DNA of 41,749 bases from Actinomadura soli (GTDB lineage: Bacteria > Actinomycetota > Actinomycetes > Streptosporangiales > Streptosporangiaceae). A model generated the notes under the pieces. The model was not told the DNA's origin. It did no database searches and saw only the letters and a program-made list of their open reading frames with translations. The stretch covers positions 1 to 41,749 of the forward strand of contig NZ_VCKW01000047.1 of assembly GCF_005889715.1 (NCBI RefSeq). Reading direction: 5' to 3'. A program made the translations under genes and the position numbers. This document shows, in pieces, positions 1 to 7,704 of the stretch. Within the stretch, counting starts at the first letter, position 1. Each line of letters begins with the position of its first letter.

Positions 1-96
1 GGCGGGAACGGCGGGGATCGCGGTGCCGGCGGTCGTCAGCAGGATCGCCGAGGCCAGGAGCACGGTCCGTCGGCTGGTGAACGCCCGTCTTGTCAT
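1..96 (-). CDS. Exported protein, N-terminus only (cut by window edge)
   Basis: Thirty-two in-frame codons run off the left edge. They begin with ATG at 94-96 on the minus strand, preceded by a GAGAGGG ribosome site. The peptide starts MTRRAFTSRRTVLLASAILL and continues as a hydrophobic, Ala/Thr-rich stretch, the form of an export signal. The SRRTVLL stretch resembles a twin-arginine (Tat) motif, so Tat export is possible, although a Sec signal would also fit. The mature protein lies outside the window and its function cannot be named. Confidence 0.6.
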   Translation of the reverse strand, partial: MTRRAFTSRRTVLLASAILLTTAGTAIPAVPA

Positions 97-169
97 GAAC
101 GCCCTCTCGTGCGGGCGCCACGCCCCCCGAAGGGCCCGCCGTCGGGCCGTGCCGTGGCGATGGGGACAT

Positions 170-221
170 TTATGACATAGGCATACTCATAAGTAGATGT
201 AGCAATGTGCCAACGATTGCT
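170..221. promoter_or_regulatory. AT-rich promoter region with two inverted repeats
   Basis: Upstream of the left-edge gene is an AT-rich island carrying two separate 6-bp inverted repeats: TTATGA-N11-TCATAA (170-192) and AGCAAT-N9-ATTGCT (201-221). Both have the spacing of a dimeric repressor site. Neither matches the Zur box seen at 3383-3397. The likely client is the exported protein to the left. No regulator can be assigned. Confidence 0.3.
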
Positions 222-255
222 TACGGAGGGTGTGAACTCCGAACCTTGTTCGGTG

Positions 256-283
256 GCGGTGCGTCACCTAATGGGTGCACCGC
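256..283 (-). terminator. Possible hairpin terminator of the znu-zur operon
   Basis: GCGGTGC (256-262) pairs perfectly with GCACCGC (277-283) across a 14-base loop, 42 bases past the zur stop codon in the direction of transcription. There is no T-run, which is common for terminators in high-GC actinobacteria. The call rests on position and pairing only. Confidence 0.3.
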
Positions 284-325
284 GTGTCGCCGCTCGCCCT
301 CGCGGCCGCGGCTCGGGCGGGGGCG

Positions 326-712
326 TCAGCGGGACTTCGCGATGCAGTCGGCGCAGGTGCCGAACACCTCGACGGTGTGCGTGATGTCGGCGAAGCCGTG
401 CTCGGCGGCGATCGCCTCGGCCCAGCGCTCCACGGCCGGGCCCTCGACCTCGATCGTCCGGCCGCACTCGCGGCAGACGAGGTGGTGGTGGTGCTGCTCG
501 GTGCGGCAGGCCCGGTACACGGCCTCACCCTCGTCCGTGCGCAGCACGTCGACCTCGCCCGCGTCGCTGAGCGCCTGCAGCGCCCGGTACACCGTGGTGA
601 GGCCGATCTTGGATCCGTCGGCGCGCAGGTCGGCGTAGATGTCCTGCGCGCTGCGGAAACCCTCGGAGCCGGTCAGCACCTGCCGCACCGCGTCCCGGCG
701 GGCCGTCGTCAT
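326..712 (-). CDS. zur: Zinc uptake regulator Zur (Fur family)
   Basis: A 128-residue Fur-family repressor. The N-terminal half is a winged helix (SAQDIYADLR, GLTTVYRALQALSDAGEV). The C-terminal half carries the metal-binding signature: a four-His run followed by LVCRECG, and a later CADC. These two CxxC pairs are the structural zinc site of the family. Zur binds operators and blocks zinc-import genes when zinc is plentiful. It is the last gene of znuA-znuC-znuB-zur, 18 bases after znuB, with GGAGG and a G-run ahead of its ATG. The operon start carries a Zur box, so autoregulation is expected. Position within znu genes argues for Zur rather than Fur or Nur. Confidence 0.93.
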   Translation of the reverse strand: MTTARRDAVRQVLTGSEGFRSAQDIYADLRADGSKIGLTTVYRALQALSDAGEVDVLRTDEGEAVYRACRTEQHHHHLVCRECGRTIEVEGPAVERWAEAIAAEHGFADITHTVEVFGTCADCIAKSR

Positions 713-730
713 CCCCCAAGCACCTCCGCG

Positions 731-1630
731 TCATCCCCCCATCACCTCGGCGTCCACGCGCGCCTCGACACCTGGCCCGGCCGCCGCGGGGACGTTCTCC
801 GCGGCCGTGCCGGCCCGGGCGCGCCTTCGGCGCACCAGCGTGCCCCCGGCGACCGCGGCGACGAACAGCGCGAGCGCCAGCAGCACGATCGAGGGGCCCG
901 GAGGCAGATCGTACTGGAAGGAACCGGCCAGGCCCGATACGGCCGACAGTACACCGGTCGCCATCGCGGCCAGCATCGTCCCACGGAATCCCCGCGTGAG
1001 CTGCTGCGCCGCCGCCACCGGGACGATCATCAGCGCGCTGACCAGCAGCAGCCCGATCGCCCGCATCGAGATCACGACGGTGACCGCGGCGGTCGCGGCG
1101 ATCAGCACGCTGAGGAACCGGACGGGCAGCCCCGACGCGCGCGCCACCTCCTCGTCCTGGCACAGCAGGAACAGCTCGCGGCCGAACAGCGCGACCACCC
1201 CGAGCACCGCGGCGGCGAGGCCCGCGACCACGTACAGGTCGGTGACGGTCACGCTGGTGATCGAGCCGAACAGGTACGACTGCAGGCTCGTCCCGCTGCC
1301 GCCGTTGGCGTTGGTGAGGATCACGCCGCCCGCCAGCCCCCCGTAGAACAGCAGGGCCAGCGCGACGTCCGCGCCGCTGCGGCTGCGGGCCCGCAGCACC
1401 TCGATCGCCACCGCGCCGAGCACCGACACCACCAGCGCGCCGAGGACGGGCGAGGTGCTCGTCAGCAGGCCCAGCCCGATGCCGGTCAGCGCGATATGGC
1501 CGATGCCGTCGCCGAGCAGCGACAGCTTGCGCTGGACGATGAACGTGCCCACGGCCGGGGCGGTCAGCCCGATCAGCACCGCCATCACCAGGGCGATGCG
1601 CATGAACTCGTACTGCAGCATGCCGCTCAC
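731..1630 (-). CDS. znuB: Zinc ABC transporter permease ZnuB
   Basis: A 299-residue ABC-3 family membrane protein with about eight hydrophobic helices. It starts MSGMLQYEFMRIALVMAVL and contains the family stretch KLSLLGDGIGHIALTGIGLG and the helix around MRAIGLLLVSALMIVPVAAA. It forms the membrane channel that passes zinc from the lipoprotein ZnuA, driven by ATPase ZnuC. Its ATG overlaps the znuC stop by 4 bases, so translation is probably coupled. The last 35 residues are an Arg/Ala-rich cytoplasmic tail. Mn or Fe transport is possible for the family, but the neighbouring zur and the Zur box favour zinc. Confidence 0.93.
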   Translation of the reverse strand: MSGMLQYEFMRIALVMAVLIGLTAPAVGTFIVQRKLSLLGDGIGHIALTGIGLGLLTSTSPVLGALVVSVLGAVAIEVLRARSRSGADVALALLFYGGLAGGVILTNANGGSGTSLQSYLFGSITSVTVTDLYVVAGLAAAVLGVVALFGRELFLLCQDEEVARASGLPVRFLSVLIAATAAVTVVISMRAIGLLLVSALMIVPVAAAQQLTRGFRGTMLAAMATGVLSAVSGLAGSFQYDLPPGPSIVLLALALFVAAVAGGTLVRRRRARAGTAAENVPAAAGPGVEARVDAEVMGG

Positions 1631-2412
1631 ACGGGCCTCCCCGTAGCCGTGTCCCGCGCCGGGTTCTCCCGGACGGTGGTCTCCTGGACGATGCGGCCGT
1701 GCCCCAGCTCGACCGTGCGCGTGATCAGCGGCTCCAGCGGGCCGAGCTCGTGGGTCACCAGCACGACCGTCCGCCCGGCCCCGGTCAGCTCGCGCAGCGC
1801 CGCCGCGAGGGCCGCCTGGCTGCGCGCGTCCACGCCCGCCGTCGGCTCGTCCATCACGAACACGTCGGGCTCGCCCGCGAGCGCACGCGCGATCAGCACG
1901 CGCTGCTGCTGGCCGCCCGACAGCAGATGCGCCGAGTCGCGGGCGTGGCCGGTGAGCCCGAGGGTCTCCAGAGCGCGGTCGACGGCGGCCCGGTCGGCCG
2001 CCCGGTCGTTGAAGACCGCGGGCCTCCAGCGCGACCGCCGCCCCAGCCGCCCGGACGAGACGACCTCCCGGACGGTCGCGGGCACCCCGCCGCCCATCGG
2101 CAGCCGCTGCGGGACGTACCCGATCCGCCGCCAGCCGCGGAACCGCGCCGGCGGCGTGCCGTAGATCTCCGTCCGCCCGGCGGCCAGCGGGACCAGCCCG
2201 AGCAGCGCCTTGACCAGCGTGGACTTGCCCGCGCCGTTCGGCCCGAGGACCGCCAGCACATCGCCGGTCCCGACCCGCAGGCCGACGTCCGCGAGCACCT
2301 CGCGGCCGTCCCGCCGGACGACACCGCCCGTCATCGCGAACGGCGGCGCCTGCTCGGTCGGCGTCTTTTCAGGTGGCGCGTCGTGGAGCGGAAGGGTCGG
2401 GTCGTGTTTCAT
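1627..2412 (-). CDS. znuC: Zinc ABC transporter ATP-binding protein ZnuC
   Basis: A 261-residue ABC ATPase: Walker A GPNGAGKST, Q-loop at YVPQR, signature LSGGQQQRV, Walker B VFVMDEPTAG and switch His in VTHELG. The chosen ATG (MKHDPTLPLHDAPPEK) overlaps the znuA TGA as ATGA. The open frame continues upstream, but only as a shadow of znuA. An N-terminal extension of about 30 polar, Pro-rich residues precedes the ATPase core. It energises the ZnuB channel in zinc import. All residues needed for ATP hydrolysis are present. Confidence 0.93.
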   Translation of the reverse strand: MKHDPTLPLHDAPPEKTPTEQAPPFAMTGGVVRRDGREVLADVGLRVGTGDVLAVLGPNGAGKSTLVKALLGLVPLAAGRTEIYGTPPARFRGWRRIGYVPQRLPMGGGVPATVREVVSSGRLGRRSRWRPAVFNDRAADRAAVDRALETLGLTGHARDSAHLLSGGQQQRVLIARALAGEPDVFVMDEPTAGVDARSQAALAAALRELTGAGRTVVLVTHELGPLEPLITRTVELGHGRIVQETTVRENPARDTATGRPV

Positions 2413-3362
2413 GAGCACTCCAGCGCGGGGCGCAGTGTCCGCAGGTTCTCGGCCATGATCGTCATGTAGTCGCCGGACGAGCCGTCCTCGATGCCCTCGA
2501 CCGGGTCCAGGACGGCCGTCCGCACGCCCGCCTCCCGCGCGAGGGACCGCGCGACCTTCGGGCTGACCAGCGTCTCGGTGAAGATCGTCGTGGCGCCGGC
2601 GGAGGAGACCCGGCGCGTCAGGTCGGCCATCCGCTTCGGGGACGGCTCGCTCGCCGGATCGACGCCGGCGACCGGGATCTGGTGCAGGCCGTACCGGTCC
2701 GCGAGATAGCCGAACGCGCCGTGCGCGGTCACGATGTCCCGGCGCTTGCAGGCCGCCAGGCCGACGCGGAACTCGCGGTCGAGCGCGGTCAGCCGGGCAG
2801 CGGTGGCCCCGGCGCGCTGCCGGTAGCCGGGCGCGTGTCCGGGGTCGGCGGCGGCCAGCCGGTCGCCGAGCGCGGTCGCGATGCCCGCCATGCGGCTCGG
2901 ATCGAGCCAGATGTGCGGGTCGTAGTCCGCTTCCTCGTGGCGGACGCCGTCGTGGGCCTCCTCGTCGCCCTCGGTCTCCTCCGGCGGGGCGAGCGTCCGC
3001 ACCACGCTCGCCGCGTCCAGCGACCTGCTCTTCGCGTGCAGCCGGACGGCGTCGTCCACGGCGGGCTGGACGCCCCTCACGTAGACGGCGTAGTCGGCGT
3101 CCGCCACGTTCGCGACCTGCCGGGCCGTCAGCTCCAGGTCGTGCGGCTCGGCCCCGGGCTCGGTGAGCGTCCGCACGAAGACGTCGTCGCCGCCGACCTG
3201 CTCCGCCAGCCATGCCACCGGGTAGAACGACGCGACCACCACCGTCTTGCCGGGCGGGATGTCGGCGTCCGCGTTCGCGCAGCCCGTCAGGGCGGCCGCG
3301 AGCCCGGCCAAGGCCAAGGCCGCGGCGGGCAGGGCGCGCCGGGGGGCGCTGTAGTGAGGCAC
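2409..3362 (-). CDS. znuA: Zinc-binding lipoprotein ZnuA
   Basis: A 317-residue solute-binding protein of cluster A-I. The GTG start gives MPHYSAPRRALPAAALALAG and lipobox LTGC with Cys28 as the lipidation site. The open frame extends further upstream, but only this start supplies the signal peptide. Zinc ligands are visible as His in EPHD, DPHIWLDP and TAHGAFGYL, and Asp/Glu in LDPVEGI. Between them is the acidic, His-bearing loop typical of zinc (rather than manganese) binders, ETEGDEEAHDGVRHEEADYD. It captures zinc outside the membrane for ZnuBC. The predicted transcription start falls on the GTG itself, so the mRNA is probably leaderless. Confidence 0.92.
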   Translation of the reverse strand: MPHYSAPRRALPAAALALAGLAAALTGCANADADIPPGKTVVVASFYPVAWLAEQVGGDDVFVRTLTEPGAEPHDLELTARQVANVADADYAVYVRGVQPAVDDAVRLHAKSRSLDAASVVRTLAPPEETEGDEEAHDGVRHEEADYDPHIWLDPSRMAGIATALGDRLAAADPGHAPGYRQRAGATAARLTALDREFRVGLAACKRRDIVTAHGAFGYLADRYGLHQIPVAGVDPASEPSPKRMADLTRRVSSAGATTIFTETLVSPKVARSLAREAGVRTAVLDPVEGIEDGSSGDYMTIMAENLRTLRPALECS

Positions 3363-3368
3363 CCGCCG

Positions 3369-3398
3369 ATTATGGCGGTAAATGAAAATGATTGTCAA
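3369..3398 (-). promoter_or_regulatory. Zur box on the leaderless znuA promoter
   Basis: On the minus strand TTGACA (3393-3398) and CATAAT (3369-3374) are separated by 18 bases, an almost consensus housekeeping promoter. The plus-strand sequence TGAAAATGATTGTCA (3383-3397) is a near-perfect actinobacterial Zur box and covers the -35 element and much of the spacer. Seven bases past the -10 is position 3362, the first base of the znuA GTG. Zinc-loaded Zur would therefore block RNA polymerase binding directly. Confidence 0.88.
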
Positions 3399-3442
3399 AG
3401 TCGCGCAATGGGGCGCGCAATGGGTGGAACCGGCCGGGCCGG

Positions 3443-3751
3443 TCAGAACTGACCGATGCCGCGCCCCAGCGCGAACGCCACCAGGACCGCCAGCGCCACG
3501 ACCCGCAGCGCCCTGCCCGAGCCGTCCAGCGCGGGCCAGTTCAGGAAGGCGAACCAGGCCAGCGCCACCGCCAGGACCAGCACCGCGGCGGCCGCCACCC
3601 AGCCCGTCCCGGCCATCCCGATCACCAGCAGGACGAACACCGCGACGAGCAGCACCCACCGCGGCAGCCGGTGCAGGAACACCACCGGCGCCGCACTCCA
3701 CCGCTCGACCGCCGCCCGCAGGCCCGTCGCCTGCTCACCTCTCGCGTCCAC
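3443..3751 (-). CDS. Small membrane protein (DUF6703-like)
   Basis: A 102-residue protein from a GTG start (VDARGEQATGLRAAVERWSA). After a short cytoplasmic head it has two adjacent hydrophobic helices (WVLLVAVFVLLVIGMAGTGW and AAAAVLVLAVALAWFAFLNW), a loop WPALDGSGRALR, and a third helix ending LGRGIGQF. Small proteins of this layout occur in actinomycetes as DUF6703; the match is from memory. Function is unknown. The frame is open far upstream, but that part is a shadow of the divergent ABM gene. It starts 39 bases from that gene, so the two share a divergent promoter region. Confidence 0.7.
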   Translation of the reverse strand: MDARGEQATGLRAAVERWSAAPVVFLHRLPRWVLLVAVFVLLVIGMAGTGWVAAAAVLVLAVALAWFAFLNWPALDGSGRALRVVALAVLVAFALGRGIGQF

Positions 3752-3790
3752 GTGCCCAACGTACTGCCAACGTCCTGCCAGGATGGACCG

Positions 3791-4075
3791 GTGATCGCGA
3801 TAACCCGGTACCGCGTGCCAGGCGACGACGCCGACGGCTTCGCCGAAGACGTGACCGCGGTGCTGACACTGCTGTCCGCGAGCCCGGGATTCCGCTCCGG
3901 GCGCCTCGGCAGGACGGTCGACGATCCCGGGCTGTGGGCCCTCGTCACCGAATGGGACGGCGCGGGCCACTACCGCCGCGCGCTGGGCCAGTACGAGGTG
4001 CGGCTGCAGTTCATCCCGCTCGCCGCCATGGCCGTGGACGAGCCGGGCGCCTACGAGATCGTCACGTCCGCTTGA
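3791..4075 (+). CDS. ABM-superfamily (ferredoxin-like fold) protein
   Basis: A 94-residue protein from GTG with AGGA 9-12 bases upstream. The pattern VIAITRYRVPGDDADGFAED, GFRSGRLGRTVDDPGLWALV and TEWDGAGHYRRALGQYEV is that of antibiotic-biosynthesis-monooxygenase domain proteins, dimeric alpha+beta barrels that include small cofactor-free oxygenases and heme-binding proteins. No catalytic residue can be singled out, and many members of this size have unknown substrates. It is divergent from the small membrane protein gene. Confidence 0.72.
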   Translation: MIAITRYRVPGDDADGFAEDVTAVLTLLSASPGFRSGRLGRTVDDPGLWALVTEWDGAGHYRRALGQYEVRLQFIPLAAMAVDEPGAYEIVTSA

Positions 4076-4108
4076 TCGGCCGCGTGCTTGATCGGTGGGG
4101 TCTTGATC
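4072..4108 (+). repeat. Three spaced TTGATC direct repeats
   Basis: TTGATCGG at 4072-4079 and 4088-4095, then TTGATC at 4103-4108, give start-to-start spacings of 16 and 15 bases, about 1.5 helical turns. The first copy contains the stop codon of the ABM gene, and all lie 120-157 bases before the DUF1906 gene. The last copy sits within the palindrome CTTGATCAAG. They could be a regulator array or chance. Confidence 0.3.
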
Positions 4109-4228
4109 AAGGCGTGTCTGCATACGGGAAACGGCGGGGCAAGAAGCGTCCCGGCCCGGTTTCGCGGCACGCGGTCAAGGTCATCTTTGCGGCATCACGA
4201 TCATGCCGTGCCCGCCGGGGGAGATGTG

Positions 4229-5809
4229 ATGCGCCATGCCGTCCAGTCCAGCGCCGTCCTGTCCCGTGCCGTCCTGTTCGGCGGTCTGGCCGTGCTGGCG
4301 GCCGTCCCTCCCGTCGTCGCCGCCGTCCGGACGTCCCCCGCGCGGCCCGCGCCCCACCAGACCGCCGCGCTGAGCGACGGCGGGGCGCGGCGGGACGCGC
4401 CGCGCGTCGTCGCGTACCGCGGTCTGAGCCTCGCCGTTCCGGCGGGGTGGGAGGTCCACGACCTCGACCGGGATCCGTCGCGCTGCGTCCGCTACGACCG
4501 GCACGCCGTCTACCTCGGCAGGCCGGGACCGCAGCCCGACTGCCCGGCCCGCCTCGTCGGCCGCACCGAGGCGATCCACGTCCAGCCCGCGGACCGGGCG
4601 CGCCCCGCCGCCCACGGACGCGTGTCCCGGACGGTCGTGCACGGCTCACAGCTCGCCGCGTTCACGGTCCCGCAGACCGTCGACCAAGAGGCGCGGCTCA
4701 CCGTCCCCGAGGCGGACGTCACCATCACCGCCGTCTACGGGACGGATCCGGCCGGGCTCCAGCGGACGCTCCGCAACGCCCGCCTGGTCGCCGCGCAAAC
4801 CACCGGTGAGCGGACGCCCGTGCCGTCAACACCCCCCGTACCGCCGATACCGTCCGTCCCGCCGATACCGCCCGTGCCACCGGTGCCGCCCGTGCCGTCA
4901 GCGCCTTCGGCCCCGCCCGCGCATTCGGCACCGCCCGCGCATTCGGAGGCGGCCCTGGCATCGGTGCGGTCCGAGCCGACGCCACCTGTGCCGTCCGTGC
5001 CGTCTTTGCCGGACTTGGGGACCGGGCTGGACATGGGGTCCGAGCCAGACATGGCGTCCGAGCCGGACTCGCCACATGCAAGGCCGGAAGGGCAGGACTC
5101 CGCGGCCAAGCCGACGCTCGACCGGCGCCCATGGGTGCGGGGCAAGGGGTTCGACACCTGCACGGCTCCGTCCCTCGCGGCCATGAGGGCATGGCGGCCC
5201 TCGTTCAAGGTCACCAACATCTACATCGGCGGCGCGGCGCGCGGATGCGCACAACCCAACCTCACCCGGGGGTGGGTGAGGCAGGTCCGTGACATGGGCT
5301 ACCGCATCACGCCCACCTACGTCGGGCTCCAGGCGCCCTGCGGCAGCCGTCCGCAACGCTTCACCGCCAAGAACGCCGCGTCAGAGGGCGCCAAGGCCGC
5401 CGTGGACGCCGCGCGCAAGGCCCGGGGCCTCGGCATCCCGGAAGGCGCCCCCATCTATTACGACATGGAGGCGTACAGGGGCAAGCAGCCCGGCTGCAGA
5501 GCCGCGGTCCTGCGATTCGTGGACAACTGGGTCCGGAGGCTGAAGAAGGCCGGGTACGAGCCCTGCCTCTACAGCAGCGTCAAGTCGGCCATCCGGGACG
5601 TGGGACGCTCCGAAGGCATCAGCAGGCCCGTCGCCGTCTGGTTCGCCAACTGGGACGGCAGGGCCAGGGTGTACGGTGACCCGTTCATCCCGGACGAATG
5701 GTGGAGCCCGCACCGCCGCATCAAGCAGTACCGCGGCGGGCACAGGGAGACGCACGGCGGCGTCACCATCAACATCGACAACAACATCGTCGACGGACGC
5801 GTCTATTAG
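4229..5809 (+). CDS. Secreted DUF1906 glycoside-hydrolase-like protein
   Basis: A 526-residue exported protein. ATG follows GGGGGAG, and a GTG three bases upstream is an alternative. Residues 10-33 are a signal peptide or anchor. Residues 60-190 are an uncharacterised N-terminal domain with two Cys (86, 105). Residues 196-262 form a Pro-rich linker with VPP/VPS and APPAHS repeats. Residues 303-526 are a DUF1906 (Rv2525c-like) domain: GKGFDTCTAPSLAAMRAW, the acidic strand IYYDMEAY (Asp412, Glu414), WFANWDGR, IKQY and NIDNNIVDG. This TIM-barrel family resembles GH25 lysozymes and is linked to cell-wall metabolism, but activity is mostly unproven. The linker suggests wall-spanning display. The substrate is unknown. 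Confidence 0.85.
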   Translation: MRHAVQSSAVLSRAVLFGGLAVLAAVPPVVAAVRTSPARPAPHQTAALSDGGARRDAPRVVAYRGLSLAVPAGWEVHDLDRDPSRCVRYDRHAVYLGRPGPQPDCPARLVGRTEAIHVQPADRARPAAHGRVSRTVVHGSQLAAFTVPQTVDQEARLTVPEADVTITAVYGTDPAGLQRTLRNARLVAAQTTGERTPVPSTPPVPPIPSVPPIPPVPPVPPVPSAPSAPPAHSAPPAHSEAALASVRSEPTPPVPSVPSLPDLGTGLDMGSEPDMASEPDSPHARPEGQDSAAKPTLDRRPWVRGKGFDTCTAPSLAAMRAWRPSFKVTNIYIGGAARGCAQPNLTRGWVRQVRDMGYRITPTYVGLQAPCGSRPQRFTAKNAASEGAKAAVDAARKARGLGIPEGAPIYYDMEAYRGKQPGCRAAVLRFVDNWVRRLKKAGYEPCLYSSVKSAIRDVGRSEGISRPVAVWFANWDGRARVYGDPFIPDEWWSPHRRIKQYRGGHRETHGGVTINIDNNIVDGRVY

Positions 5810-6074
5810 GGCCCAAACCAGGCTCCGCCAGGGCTGTGAACTGGGGTGGTGTATCCGGGCGGGCTCATGGGCGCGCATACCACGCTGCGTCTACTAGACT
5901 CGCCTGTGCCCTAAGCTGGGGTTGCTCGCAGGCGCCGGCGAAGACCGAATCGTTGCCGGCCGGCCGCCAGGGCGCCATCACCGGGGATCGCAATCGCCGC
6001 CACCCGCCGTTTCCACGGCGGGATCGGGGCGCACTCACTGTCCCGCCGACCGCCAGCCGGATGGAGAATATTTC

Positions 6075-7463
6075 ATGGCACGCCGTTCCGATGTGCTGGA
6101 AACGATCGTCAACCTCGCCAAACGGCGGGGCCTGGTCTACCCGTCGAGCGAGATCTACGGCGGGCTCCGCGCCTCCTGGGACTACGGGCCGCTCGGCGTC
6201 GAGCTGAAGAACAACGTCAAGCGCCAATGGTGGAAGTCCATGGTGCAGGGCCGCGACGACATCGTCGGCCTCGACTCGTGCGTCATCCTCGCGCGCGAGG
6301 TCTGGGAGGCCAGCGGCCACGTCAAGGCGTTCGTCGACCCGCTCACCGAGTGCCAGTCCTGCCACAAGCGCTTCCGCGCCGACCACCTCGAAGAGGGCTA
6401 CGAGGAGAAGCACGGCCGCCCGCCCGCGAACGGCCTCGCCGACATCGGCTGCCCGAACTGCGGCGTCAAGGGGTCGTTCACCGAGCCGCGGATGTTCAAC
6501 GGCCTCCTCAAGACCTACCTCGGCCCCGTCGAGGACGAGTCGGGCCTGGCCTACCTGCGTCCCGAGACCGCGCAGGGCATCTTCATCAACTACCTGAACG
6601 TCCAGCAGTCCTCGCGGCGCAAGGTCCCGTTCGGCATCGGGCAGATCGGCAAGTCGTTCCGCAACGAGATCACGCCCGGCAACTTCATCTTCCGGACCCG
6701 CGAGTTCGAGCAGATGGAGATGGAGTTCTTCGTCAAGCCGGGCAGCGACGAGGAATGGCACCAGTACTGGATCGACGAGCGCATGCAGTGGTACGTCGAC
6801 CTCGGCATCCGCAAGGAGAACCTGCGGCTGTACGAACACCCGGCGGAGAAGCTGTCGCACTACTCCAAGCGGACCGTGGACGTGGAGTACCGCTTCGACT
6901 TCATCGGCGGTGAATGGGGCGAGCTGGAGGGCATCGCCAACCGCACCGACTACGACCTGTCGACGCACTCCAAGGCGTCCGGCGCCGACCTGTCGTTCTT
7001 CGACCAGGAGTCCGGCGAGCGCTTCGTCCCGTACGTGATCGAGCCGGCGGCGGGCGTCGACCGGTGCACGCTCACGTTCATGATGGACGCCTACGCCGAG
7101 GACGAGGCGCCCAACGCCAAGGGCAAGCTGGAGAAGCGCACCGTCATGCGGCTCGACCGGCGGCTCGCCCCGGTCAAGGCCGCGGTGCTGCCGCTGTCGC
7201 GCAACGCCGACCTGTCCCCGAAGGCCCGCGACCTCGCCGCGCGGCTCCGCAAGAACTGGAACGTCGAGTTCGACGACGCCGGGGCCATCGGCCGTCGCTA
7301 CCGCCGGCAGGACGAGATCGGCACGCCGTTCTGCGTCACCGTCGACTTCGACACCCTGGAGGACGACGCGGTCACCGTCCGGGAACGCGACTCGATGAGC
7401 CAGGAGCGCATCGCGATCGGCCAGGTCGAGGCGTTCCTCGCCGCGCAGCTCCTCGGCTGCTGA
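6075..7463 (+). CDS. glyS: Glycyl-tRNA synthetase (dimeric class II)
   Basis: A 462-residue enzyme that charges tRNA-Gly. ATG at 6075 follows GGAG; the frame is open upstream but without homology-like sequence. It begins [20 protein letters not shown]. The insertion has a zinc-ribbon pattern, CQSCHKRF and CPNCG. Class II motif 2 lies at [28 protein letters not shown] (given as key region 6648-6731), and motif 3 lies near [15 protein letters not shown]. The C-terminal anticodon-binding domain ends [10 protein letters not shown]. It is the single-chain alpha2 type usual in actinobacteria. The 265 bases upstream hold a TACTAGACT stretch near 5890 that may be a -10. No T-box signature was found there. 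Confidence 0.96.
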   Translation: MARRSDVLETIVNLAKRRGLVYPSSEIYGGLRASWDYGPLGVELKNNVKRQWWKSMVQGRDDIVGLDSCVILAREVWEASGHVKAFVDPLTECQSCHKRFRADHLEEGYEEKHGRPPANGLADIGCPNCGVKGSFTEPRMFNGLLKTYLGPVEDESGLAYLRPETAQGIFINYLNVQQSSRRKVPFGIGQIGKSFRNEITPGNFIFRTREFEQMEMEFFVKPGSDEEWHQYWIDERMQWYVDLGIRKENLRLYEHPAEKLSHYSKRTVDVEYRFDFIGGEWGELEGIANRTDYDLSTHSKASGADLSFFDQESGERFVPYVIEPAAGVDRCTLTFMMDAYAEDEAPNAKGKLEKRTVMRLDRRLAPVKAAVLPLSRNADLSPKARDLAARLRKNWNVEFDDAGAIGRRYRRQDEIGTPFCVTVDFDTLEDDAVTVRERDSMSQERIAIGQVEAFLAAQLLGC

Positions 7464-7476
7464 TCCTCGGTTGGAG

Positions 7477-7511
7477 CCGCCTCCAGGAGCGCGTCCTCGG
7501 GGCGGAGGCGG
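7477..7511 (+). terminator. Hairpin terminator after glyS
   Basis: CCGCCTCC (7477-7484) pairs with GGAGGCGG (7504-7511). Inside the loop AGGA and TCCT can pair again around GCGCG. It begins 14 bases after the glyS stop. It has no T-run but a strong GC stem, typical of actinobacterial transcript ends. Confidence 0.55.
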
Positions 7512-7704
7512 TCTGCGGGCCGTTCGCGCAGGTCGACGGTCCGGGTTTCGTCAACGGCGGGCGAACGGTGTCTCCAGGGTGGTGAACCTGGGTTAGGTTG
7601 GCTGGACCGCCCGCCGCCGTCCCCGGCATCGTGGGCGGGGACGGACGCACCACCGATCCCGGCGACGACGCCGTCCGGTCGAGGAGCCCGAGGGGAGGGG
7701 CAGG

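Noticed and set aside
275..2164. Long plus-strand open frame of 629 codons
   Set aside because: It runs opposite zur, znuB and znuC, is rich in Arg/His/Gln/Ala as expected of an antisense frame in high-GC DNA, and has no domain.
5810..6074. Possible T-box leader before glyS
   Set aside because: No antiterminator-type TGGNACCGCG sequence or specifier stem was found in the leader.
7593..7608. TTAGGTTGGCTGGACC resembling an iron (IdeR/DmdR) box
   Set aside because: Only the left half fits; the right half lacks the CTAACCTAA symmetry, so it is weaker than expected of a real site.
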